Source: Streptomyces sp. NRRL F-5122
GTDB lineage: Bacteria; Actinomycetota; Actinomycetes; Streptomycetales; Streptomycetaceae
Reading direction: 5' to 3'
Assembly (NCBI RefSeq): GCF_001507435.1
Contig: NZ_LMWH01000254.1
Location: 124,001-188,000 of the forward strand
DNA: 64,000 bases
A program made the translations under genes and the position numbers. Position 1 is the stretch's first letter. Each line of letters opens with the position of its first letter. The notes under the pieces were generated by a model. The model had not been told where the DNA came from. It saw only the letters and a list, made by a program, of their open reading frames with translations, and ran no database searches. Shown here in pieces: positions 9,733 through 16,609 of the stretch.

Positions 9733-10143
9733 TCAGGGGCGGGCCAGCCAATCCCCGCCCTCGATCGGTCTGCCGTGCGCGCGCAGTCGTGCCGCGACGG
9801 CGGGCGCGGCGAGGTACACCCACGCCCGGACCGCCCTGCCGTCGGACGCCGTCACCTCCCGGTCCACCCGCTCGTAGAGACTGCGGGGGTCGCCCGGGAC
9901 GTACTCCTCCAACCGGTCGAGGGCGTCGAGCAGTTCGCCGTACGCCTCGGGCAGCGCGGTGACGATCTCACCGGTGACCGTGCCGCCGTGCTGCTCCACG
10001 GCGTAGGGGTATCCGGGACCGTCGTACAGCAGGGCCCCGGGCAGCAGCCCCGGCTCCTCGCAGCGGGTGCGCCCGCGCAGGAACACGTCGTGGTAACGCT
10101 CACCGGGGCGCAGTGTCCCGTACACGAAGAACGGCAGTCTCAC
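9733..10143 (-). CDS. Gamma-glutamylcyclotransferase-like (AIG2) protein
   Basis: A 136-residue protein of the GGCT-like fold; some members release 5-oxoproline from gamma-glutamyl compounds. The signature glycine-rich start FFVYGTLRPGERYHD is at the N-terminus, followed by GYPYAVEQHGGTVTGEI and LDRLEEYVPGDPRSLYERV, a family block with the catalytic-type acid. The start is GTG, with a GAGGAG ribosome site seven bases before it; a longer frame exists upstream but lacks a ribosome site and similarity. It stands alone between a dioxygenase and a protease transcribed the other way. The substrate is unknown. Confidence 0.8.
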   Translation of the reverse strand: MRLPFFVYGTLRPGERYHDVFLRGRTRCEEPGLLPGALLYDGPGYPYAVEQHGGTVTGEIVTALPEAYGELLDALDRLEEYVPGDPRSLYERVDREVTASDGRAVRAWVYLAAPAVAARLRAHGRPIEGGDWLARP

Positions 10144-10266
10144 CTGCCCGCTCCTCGGTTGATCCCATGGGCCGCCACCATGATCGGTCTTCCTTCCGCA
10201 CCCGTGCCGAGTCCCTGCAGAAACGATTTTCACCCCCCTCACACATCTCCTCGAACGCGCTATGGA

Positions 10267-10280
10267 CATGACATGTCATG
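10267..10280. promoter_or_regulatory. 14-bp perfect palindrome upstream of the M4 protease
   Basis: CATGACATGTCATG, a perfect 14-base palindrome about 80 bases before the protease start codon, followed by the AT-rich run AACCCTTAAA. Position fits an operator for the protease gene; the regulator is unknown. Confidence 0.45.
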
Positions 10281-10360
10281 AACCCTTAAACCGGTGAGAC
10301 GTCCGGGGCCGCCGCCCCCGACCCCCACATGCGCCCCCACGCGCCTTCCCGAGGAGACCG

Positions 10361-12007
10361 ATGAGTCGGATACGGCACATCCGAGGTTCCCGCCTCGCCG
10401 CGGCCGGCACGGCCGCGACCACCGCGGTCCTGCTGGCCGCCGCCCTCGCCCCCGCTCCCGCCGGCGCCGCGGACAGACCCGACCGGGCCACCGCGATCGC
10501 CAACGCCGCGACGGCACTGGTGCACCAGGCGGCGCGCCTCGGCCTCACCCCGGCACAGGGCACCACCGTACGGGACGTCGTCGTGGACGCCGACGGCAGC
10601 CAGCACGTGCGCTACGACCGGACATACCGTCAGCTCCCCGTCCTCGGCGGGGACTTCGTGGTCCACCTCGCCCCCGGCGGCTCCTACCGCAGTGCGGACC
10701 GGGCCACCGGGCGAGCCATCACCGTGCCGACGACCACCCCCACGGTCAAGGCACCCGAGGCGGCCGACCTGGCCACCGCCGCGCTGCGCGCCGTGAACGC
10801 CGGCGAGTTGCTCAAGCGCGTGACCGCCAAGCCGCAGCTCGTCGTCGACGCCCTGCACGGCGCGCCGAAGCTCGCCTGGCGCACCGATGTCGTCGGCCAG
10901 GACTCGCTCGGCAACCCGGTCGCCCGCACCGTCCTCACGGACGCCCGCACCGGGAGGCAGATCGACGCCTGGGACAGCATCGAGACGGCGACCGGTGACG
11001 GGAAGTCCCTCTACAGCGGCACGGTCGCCCTGGAGACCACGCAGTCCGGCTCCACGTACCAGCTCAAGGACCCGACGCGCGGCGACACCTACACCGGCGA
11101 CGCGGCGAACAAGACGGACCTGTGCTTCCTCGGGATCTGCCTCAGCCGGGCACCCGCCACCCTGTTCACCGACCCGGACAACCACTGGGGCACGGGGGCG
11201 GCGACGGACCGTTCGTCCGCGGCGGTGGACGCGCAGTACGGCACCGACGAGACCTGGGACTACTACAAGAACGTCCACGGCCGCAACGGCATCGCGGGCG
11301 ACGGCAAGGGCTCGTACAACCGCGTGCACTACGGCACCAACTACAACAACGCCTTCTGGGACGACACCTGCTTCTGCATGACGTACGGCGACGGCGACGG
11401 CAGCACCTTCGGCCCGCTGGTTGCGCTGGACGTGGCGGGCCACGAGATGTCGCACGGTGTGACGTCGAAAACGGCGGCACTGACGTACTCGGGTGAGTCG
11501 GGCGGCCTGAACGAGGCGACGTCGGACATCTTCGGGACGCTGGTGGAGTGGTATGCGAACAACTCCTCCGACCTCGGTGACTACCTCATCGGCGAGAAGA
11601 TCGTCCGCTCGGGCTTCGGCCAACCGGCCCTGCGGTTCATGGACAAGCCGTCGAAGGACGGGAACTCCGCGGACTGCTGGAGCTCGTCGGTCGGGAACCT
11701 CGACGTCCACTACTCCTCGGGCGTCGCCAACCACTTCGCGTACCTGCTCGCGGAGGGCAGTGGCGCGAAGACACTCAACGGGGTGTCCTACAACTCCCCC
11801 ACCTGCAACGGCTCGACGGTCACCGGCATCGGCCGGGACAAGCTCGGCAAGATCTGGTACCGGGCCCTGACGGTCCACATGACGTCCTCGACCAACTACT
11901 CGGGCGCCCGCACGGCGACGCTGAGCGCGGCGAAGGACCTCTACGGCGCAGGCAGCGCCGAGTACAACGCCGTGGCGGCGGCGTGGACCGCGGTGGGCGT
12001 GGGCTGA
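10361..12007 (+). CDS. Secreted M4 (thermolysin-type) zinc metalloprotease
   Basis: A 548-residue secreted endopeptidase. It has a Sec signal peptide (residues 1 to about 36, ending PAGA), an FTP/PepSY propeptide region to about 210, and a catalytic M4 domain. The zinc site is H361-E362-x-x-H365 (GHEMSHGV) with the third ligand E385 in ESGGLNEATSD; the active-site His lies in DVHYSSGVANHF. Cysteine pairs (DLCFLGIC, DTCFCM, ADCWSS, PTCNG) suggest disulphides. The ATG has a GAGGAG ribosome site. It stands alone and would act outside the cell in protein degradation during nutrient limitation or development. Confidence 0.95.
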   Translation: MSRIRHIRGSRLAAAGTAATTAVLLAAALAPAPAGAADRPDRATAIANAATALVHQAARLGLTPAQGTTVRDVVVDADGSQHVRYDRTYRQLPVLGGDFVVHLAPGGSYRSADRATGRAITVPTTTPTVKAPEAADLATAALRAVNAGELLKRVTAKPQLVVDALHGAPKLAWRTDVVGQDSLGNPVARTVLTDARTGRQIDAWDSIETATGDGKSLYSGTVALETTQSGSTYQLKDPTRGDTYTGDAANKTDLCFLGICLSRAPATLFTDPDNHWGTGAATDRSSAAVDAQYGTDETWDYYKNVHGRNGIAGDGKGSYNRVHYGTNYNNAFWDDTCFCMTYGDGDGSTFGPLVALDVAGHEMSHGVTSKTAALTYSGESGGLNEATSDIFGTLVEWYANNSSDLGDYLIGEKIVRSGFGQPALRFMDKPSKDGNSADCWSSSVGNLDVHYSSGVANHFAYLLAEGSGAKTLNGVSYNSPTCNGSTVTGIGRDKLGKIWYRALTVHMTSSTNYSGARTATLSAAKDLYGAGSAEYNAVAAAWTAVGVG

Positions 12008-12012
12008 CCGAC

Positions 12013-12054
<42 letters not shown>

Positions 12055-12128
12055 AAAACCCGTGGCAGGTCGGGTCCCGGTGCGCCTACGCTCCGGGACC
12101 CGACCGGTCCACGGCCCCACGGAGTCCC

Positions 12129-13019
12129 ATGCCCACCACGAAGATGCACGCCGACGAACTCGACGTCGACGACGCCCTGGTGCGCCGCCTGGTCGCCGAC
12201 CAGTTCCCGCAGTGGGCGCGCCTGCCCGTCGCCCGGGTCCCGTCCGCCGGGACGGACAACGCCATGTTCCGGCTGGGCGACGACATGGTCGTACGGCTGC
12301 CGCGCCGGCCCGACGGGGCCCGGCAGGTGACCGAGGAACAGCGCTGGCTCCCCCGGCTCGCCCCGCATCTGCCGCTGACGGTTCCGGTGCCGCTCGGCAG
12401 GGGGGAGCCTGCCCCGGGGTACGGGCAGCCGTGGTCGGTGCTGCGCTGGCTGGACGGCGAGAACGCCTACGACGCCCCGATCACCGAACTGGCCGATGCC
12501 GCCGTCCGGCTGGGCCGTTTCGTGGTGGCGTTGCGGAGGGTGGACGCCACCGGCGGCCCGGCATCCTGGCGCGGCGGACCGGTCGGGGCGAACGACGCGT
12601 ACGTCCGCGCGGCGATCCGCGACCTGGGCGCCCGCGGCAGGGTGGACCCGGCCGCGGCGACCGCGCTGTGGGAGGAGGTGGTCCGGCTGCCGCCCTGGGA
12701 CGGCGGTCCCGTCTGGCTGCACGGCGACCTTCTGCCCGGCAATCTGCTGACCTCGGCCGGCCGGCTCACCGCGGTGATCGATTTCGGTGGCCTGGGGGTG
12801 GGCGACCCGGCGGCCGACACGCTGGCGGCGTGGGCGGTCTTCACGGCCGGCACCCGCGACCTGTTCCGTGAGGCGGCCGAGGTCGACGACGCCACCTGGC
12901 AGCGGGGGCGCGGCTGGGCGCTGTGCTTCGGCCTCATGGCGGAGCACTACTACCGGACGACCAATCCGGTACTCGCCGCGGTGGGCCATCGGGCGGCGGC
13001 CGAGGCACTCCAGGGCTGA
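12129..13019 (+). CDS. Aminoglycoside phosphotransferase-family (APH) kinase
   Basis: A 296-residue small-molecule kinase of the APH/choline kinase fold. Visible motifs are the catalytic loop VWLHGDLLPGNLL near residue 200, with the Brenner-type HGD Asp and Asn, and the metal-binding IDFGGLGVGDPAAD segment near 218-231. The nucleotide-loop region is SAGTDNAMFRLGDDMVVRLPRR. Members phosphorylate aminoglycosides, macrolides or ordinary metabolites; the true substrate cannot be inferred. It stands alone downstream of the repeat and convergent with the FMN reductase, so context does not help. Calling it a resistance gene would be unsupported. Confidence 0.85.
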   Translation: MPTTKMHADELDVDDALVRRLVADQFPQWARLPVARVPSAGTDNAMFRLGDDMVVRLPRRPDGARQVTEEQRWLPRLAPHLPLTVPVPLGRGEPAPGYGQPWSVLRWLDGENAYDAPITELADAAVRLGRFVVALRRVDATGGPASWRGGPVGANDAYVRAAIRDLGARGRVDPAAATALWEEVVRLPPWDGGPVWLHGDLLPGNLLTSAGRLTAVIDFGGLGVGDPAADTLAAWAVFTAGTRDLFREAAEVDDATWQRGRGWALCFGLMAEHYYRTTNPVLAAVGHRAAAEALQG

Positions 13020-13065
13020 CGGCTCCCGCACGCCCGGGACACCTCCGGCAGGGCGGCGCACAGCA

Positions 13066-13665
13066 CTACCCGGCGTACGGGCTCCTCTCCTTCGCCTCCC
13101 GCAGCGCCCGTGCCCACCAGACCAGTTGGTCCAGCATCACCTTGGCCGCCGCTGCGGGTCCGGACGTGTCGCGCGGGTGCCCCTCCGCGTCGAACGCGGC
13201 GCCCGCACCGTGAAAGGACACCGTGTCCCGCACGGTGACCGCGTGGAGCTCGGCGAAGACCTGACGGAGGTGTTCCACCGCACGCAGGCCTCCGGAGACG
13301 CCGCCGTACGAGACGAGGGCGACCGGTTTGGCACGCCACTCGGTGTAGTGCCAGTCGATCAGGTTCTTCAGCCCGGCCGGGAACGAGTGGTTGTACTCGG
13401 GGGTCAGGACGACGTACGCGTCGGCGTCGGCCAGCTTCGGGGTGACCCCGGCGAGTGCGTCCTTCGCCTCCGGGGTCGGGGACAGCGTCGTCGGCAGGGC
13501 GACCTCGGCCACGTCCACGACGTCGGGTACGAGGTCGTCCCGTTCACGGACCCGGCCGAGCAGCCAGTCGGCGACGACGGGTCCGAAGCGGCCCTGCCGG
13601 TTGCTGCCGACGACGACGGCGACGCGGACGGGTGGGACGACAGGGGGTTGCGTGGTGGTGTTCAT
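13066..13665 (-). CDS. NADPH-dependent FMN reductase (SoxR-regulon type)
   Basis: A 199-residue flavodoxin-like quinone/FMN reductase. The FMN phosphate loop is VVVGSNRQGRFGPVVADW, with LTPEYNHSFPAGLKNLIDW and VSYGGVSGG as the other conserved FMN/NADPH segments. The chosen ATG (MNTTTQPP) lies 15 bases from a SoxR-type box. In S. coelicolor an FMN reductase gene (SCO2478, from memory) is one of the few SoxR targets, induced by redox-cycling compounds; this looks like its orthologue. It probably reduces quinones or redox-active antibiotics. Confidence 0.88.
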   Translation of the reverse strand: MNTTTQPPVVPPVRVAVVVGSNRQGRFGPVVADWLLGRVRERDDLVPDVVDVAEVALPTTLSPTPEAKDALAGVTPKLADADAYVVLTPEYNHSFPAGLKNLIDWHYTEWRAKPVALVSYGGVSGGLRAVEHLRQVFAELHAVTVRDTVSFHGAGAAFDAEGHPRDTSGPAAAAKVMLDQLVWWARALREAKERSPYAG

Positions 13666-13679
13666 GGCACCACCCTCGT

Positions 13680-13699
13680 ACCTCAACCTTTCTTGAGGT
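13680..13699 (-). promoter_or_regulatory. SoxR-type operator
   Basis: ACCTCAA, 6-base spacer, TTGAGGT: a perfect 7-bp dyad. The core matches the E. coli soxS box CCTCAAG-n4-CTTGAGG at all but one position (CCTCAAC). It lies 15 bases before the FMN reductase start, so it must overlap the promoter, as SoxR sites do. Confidence 0.8.
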
Positions 13700-13877
13700 C
13701 AAGCGACACCTCCGCCCGGACGCCGCCCCACGGGCCACCCGTGCGCGTCACCCGTTTCGCAGCCACCCCTGCACCCTTCGGGTGTTCCCTGACGGGCCGC
13801 CGGAAATGCACCGGTGACCTGCCGAAACGTCGCCGCGACGCCTCCCTTGACGCCGGGGATGACACCCGTTCATCCTA

Positions 13878-13898
13878 TTTCTGACGTGCCGTCAGAAA
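13878..13898. promoter_or_regulatory. 9-bp inverted repeat upstream of secreted protein/sortase genes
   Basis: TTTCTGACG, TGC, CGTCAGAAA: a perfect 9-bp dyad with a 3-base spacer in the promoter region of the secreted protein and sortase pair, about 107 bases before the start codon. Likely an operator; the regulator is unknown. Confidence 0.5.
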
Positions 13899-14004
13899 GC
13901 GGGGGCGACGGACTGCCGCTTTCCTCGAAAGGGCAGGGGCACGACCTACGCAGCGGCACACTCGGGATGTCGCGGGCCGTGCTCTCTCTCCGAGGAGCAC
14001 CACG

Positions 14005-14529
14005 ATGCGACGAACGGCCCGCCTGGTCACCGGTCCCGCGCTCGCCGTCGCCGCCGCGGCGCTCGCCGCCGCACCCGCGTACGGCGCGAACACCGACGAG
14101 CTGGCGGTCTCTCCCACGATCGCCGTGCCCGGCGGGCAGGTCACCGTCGACACGACGGCCTGCGGCCCGGACGGCTCGGCGGCCGGCGACGCCTCGGCGG
14201 TCGGCGCCGGAACGTTCATGCTGGCGCCCGGCACGCACGGGGCGAAGGCGACGGCGCGGTTCCGGGTGCCCCCGGGCGCGCAGCCGGGTACCTACGAAAT
14301 CGTCGCGACGTGCTCCGGCGCACAGCACACGACCGTGACCGGGGACCTGGTGGTCTCCCTGACCGCGGTCAAGGACCCGGCGCTCCCGCAAGGAAGCGTG
14401 AAGACGGGGGTCGGCGGCGCACTCGGCCCCGACCCCGTGAAGACCGCGGCCGGTGTGGCGGCTCTTGCCGTCGCGGCCGCGGGCGGTACCTGGCTCCTGC
14501 ATCGCCGGGTGAAGGGCGACGGGATCTGA
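14005..14529 (+). CDS. Secreted, C-terminally membrane-anchored protein next to sortase
   Basis: A 174-residue exported protein of unknown function. It has a Sec signal peptide (ending PAYGA), an extracellular part of about 110 residues with two Cys (TTACGPD, VATCSGA) likely forming a disulphide in an Ig-like domain, then a short Gly-rich stretch, a hydrophobic helix (AAGVAALAVAAAGGTWLL) and a basic tail (HRRVKGDGI). This is the layout of a cell-wall sorting signal, but no LPxTG or LAxTG is present; KTGVGG before the helix is the closest candidate. GAGGAG precedes the ATG. The class F sortase gene starts 117 bases after its stop, so it is the obvious candidate substrate. Confidence 0.75.
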   Translation: MRRTARLVTGPALAVAAAALAAAPAYGANTDELAVSPTIAVPGGQVTVDTTACGPDGSAAGDASAVGAGTFMLAPGTHGAKATARFRVPPGAQPGTYEIVATCSGAQHTTVTGDLVVSLTAVKDPALPQGSVKTGVGGALGPDPVKTAAGVAALAVAAAGGTWLLHRRVKGDGI

Positions 14530-14645
14530 CGGACACCCTCCGCGGTCCGTCGGCCGGTACCGCCAACCCGCTCCCCCTCCGGGTCCGATGCCCCTCGCGG
14601 CCCGGAGGGGGCCCGGTAGACCCCTCACCCCGCAAGGAGGCTCAT

Positions 14646-15314
14646 GTGCGCAAGGTCGGCAAGTCCCGCACCGCCGGTGACGCCGCGATAGCGTCCGTCA
14701 CTGCGGTCGCCCTCCTGGCCGGCATATGGCTGCTGCAAGGCGCCGACGAGCCCGCGTCGCCCCCGCAGCCGACGGCCGCTCAGGCCGCCCTGGGCACGGA
14801 CCAGGAGCGGTTCGGCCCGCCCGCCCTGCCGCCCTCGCCACCGGACCGCATCCGCATACCCTCCCTGCACGTCGACGCCCCCCTCACCCGCCTCGGCCTG
14901 ACCGGCACCGGGGCGCTCCAGGCCCCGCCCGCCGCCGCCAAGAACCTCGCGGGCTGGTACGAGAACGGCGCCACGCCCGGCGAAGCAGGCACCGCGGTCG
15001 TCGCCGGCCACGTCGACAACACCACGGGCCCCGCCGTCTTCTACGACCTCGGCGCGCTGAAGAAGGGCAGCACGATCGATGTGCACCGACGCGACGGCTC
15101 GACCGCCGTCTTCACGGTGTACGCGGTCCAGGTCTTCCAGCGGAAGGACTTCCCCGACGCCAAGGTCTACGGTCCCGCCGCCCGCCCCGAACTCCGGGTG
15201 ATCACATGCGGGGGCGGCTACTCACGCAGGACGGGCTACCGGGGGAACGTGGTGGTCTTCGCCCGCTTCACGGTCGGCCACCCGGCCCTCACACTCCCGC
15301 TCCGCCTCCGCTGA
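14646..15314 (+). CDS. Class F sortase
   Basis: A 222-residue transpeptidase anchored by one N-terminal helix (about residues 12-31), with the catalytic domain outside the membrane. The catalytic triad is H122 (VVAGHVDN), C188 (LRVITCGGGYS) and R199 (GYRGNVVVFAR). The GTG start is preceded by a perfect AAGGAGG five bases away. Sortases join sorting-signal proteins to cell-wall peptidoglycan; class F members in actinobacteria are little characterised. It sits directly after a secreted protein with a C-terminal helix and basic tail, its probable partner. Confidence 0.92.
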   Translation: MRKVGKSRTAGDAAIASVTAVALLAGIWLLQGADEPASPPQPTAAQAALGTDQERFGPPALPPSPPDRIRIPSLHVDAPLTRLGLTGTGALQAPPAAAKNLAGWYENGATPGEAGTAVVAGHVDNTTGPAVFYDLGALKKGSTIDVHRRDGSTAVFTVYAVQVFQRKDFPDAKVYGPAARPELRVITCGGGYSRRTGYRGNVVVFARFTVGHPALTLPLRLR

Positions 15315-15321
15315 GGTCAGC

Positions 15322-15359
15322 GTTCCGGACGGGAAACAGCCGTGATGCGGGCGGGTAAC
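15322..15359 (+). promoter_or_regulatory. GlnR-type box before the nir operon
   Basis: GTTCC-n6-GAAAC-n6-GATGC-n6-GTAAC: four half-sites in strict 11-base register, matching GlnR consensus gTnAC-n6-GaAAC repeated twice, with two strong and two weaker elements. It ends 23 bases before the first nir-operon start codon, consistent with direct nitrogen control. Confidence 0.65.
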
Positions 15360-15382
15360 GTCGGCACCGCACGCTTCGATGC

Positions 15383-16609
15383 ATGACCTCGAATACGCGT
15401 GTGGTGGTGATCGGCGCCGGACTCGCGGGCGTCCGTCTCGCCCGGCGCCTAGGCGAACTCGGCACGCCCGCCCTGCTCGTCGGCGAGGAGGAGCACCCCC
15501 CGTACAACCGCGTGCTGCTGGCCGACGTCCTGGCCGGCCGCTACCCGCCCGAGGTGATCTCCCTGCCGGCCCCGGAGCGCCTGATGCGCGCCCGGGTCAC
15601 CCGGATCGACCGCGCCGGCCGTGAGCTCCACTGCTCCGACGGCTCGGTGATCGCATACGGCACGCTCGTCCTCGCCACCGGATCCAACCCGGTGCTTCCG
15701 CCCCTGCGCGGCCTGCTCGCCCCCGGCCGGGCCGAACTGCCCGAGGGCGTCCACGCCTTCCGCACCATGGACGACTGCCTCCGGCTCGCCGGGGCGGTAC
15801 GCGAGGGGGTGCGGGCCGTGGTCATCGGCGGCGGGCTGCTGGGGGTCTCCGCCGCCCGCGCCCTCGCCGCCCGCGGTACCCAGGTGGTCCTCGCCCAGCA
15901 GGCGGAGCGGCTGATGGAACGCCAGCTCGACCCGGGCGCCTCGGCACTGGTGTGCCGTCACCTCGCCGCCCTGGGTGTCGAGGTGCACACCGAGACCCGG
16001 GTCCGCGGTGTGCGCACCCGGGCGGGCGCGGTCCGTTCCGTGGAGATGGCCGACGGCTACTCCCTCGACACCGACCTCGTGGTGCTGGCCTGCGGTGTCC
16101 TTCCGCGGGTGGGCCTGGCCCGGGAGGCGGGCCTGGCCGTGGACAGCGGCGTCCTCGTCGACGACGAACTGCGCACCTCGGACCCGGGCATCCGGGCGAT
16201 CGGGGACTGCGCCCAGCACGCCGGCACCGTGTACGGGCTCGCCGCCCCCGCACTCGAGCAGGCCGGTGTCCTCGCCGAGCTGCTCGCGGGCGGGGCGGGC
16301 GACCGGACCCGCCGCTACACCGGCACCCGTTCCCTCACCCGGCTCACCTTCGCCGGGCGGGACGTCCTGGATCTCGCCGCGTTCGGCGAGCCGGACCCCC
16401 GCCCCGGCGACGACGTCGTGCGGCTCGCCGACGCCACCCGCGGTACCTACCGCAAGGTCGTCGTCCGAAAGGACCGCCTGGTCGGCGGCGTGCTCGTCGG
16501 CGACCTCGGCACCGTCGGCGCCCTCGCCCGCGCCTGGGAGGGTGCCGAGCCCCTTCCCACGGGCGGCGCCCCGCTGCTGCATCTGCTCACCAACGATGGA
16601 GGCTCCTGA
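15383..16609 (+). CDS. NirB-like NAD(P)H:FAD oxidoreductase
   Basis: A 408-residue flavoprotein resembling the N-terminal half of NirB but without its iron-sulphur and siroheme domains. It has two Rossmann motifs (VVVIGAGLAGVRLARRLGE at the N-terminus and AVVIGGGLLGVSAARALAARG near 155), the YNRVLLADVLAG segment of nitrite reductase reductases, and an AIGDCAQHAG motif. Its stop overlaps the nirB start (TGATG), so the two are co-translated. It could feed electrons to the nitrate reductase, as NasB does in other bacteria, or be a second reductase for NirB; the sequence does not decide. Confidence 0.85.
   Translation: MTSNTRVVVIGAGLAGVRLARRLGELGTPALLVGEEEHPPYNRVLLADVLAGRYPPEVISLPAPERLMRARVTRIDRAGRELHCSDGSVIAYGTLVLATGSNPVLPPLRGLLAPGRAELPEGVHAFRTMDDCLRLAGAVREGVRAVVIGGGLLGVSAARALAARGTQVVLAQQAERLMERQLDPGASALVCRHLAALGVEVHTETRVRGVRTRAGAVRSVEMADGYSLDTDLVVLACGVLPRVGLAREAGLAVDSGVLVDDELRTSDPGIRAIGDCAQHAGTVYGLAAPALEQAGVLAELLAGGAGDRTRRYTGTRSLTRLTFAGRDVLDLAAFGEPDPRPGDDVVRLADATRGTYRKVVVRKDRLVGGVLVGDLGTVGALARAWEGAEPLPTGGAPLLHLLTNDGGS

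Noticed and set aside
12129..13019. Calling the APH-like kinase an antibiotic-resistance gene
   Set aside because: Only fold-level motifs are visible; the family includes many metabolic kinases and the context gives no drug link.
15952..16608. N-terminal extension of nirB through the upstream reductase gene
   Set aside because: The frame is open but reads Pro/Arg-rich nonsense; homology and the TGATG coupling place the start at 16609.
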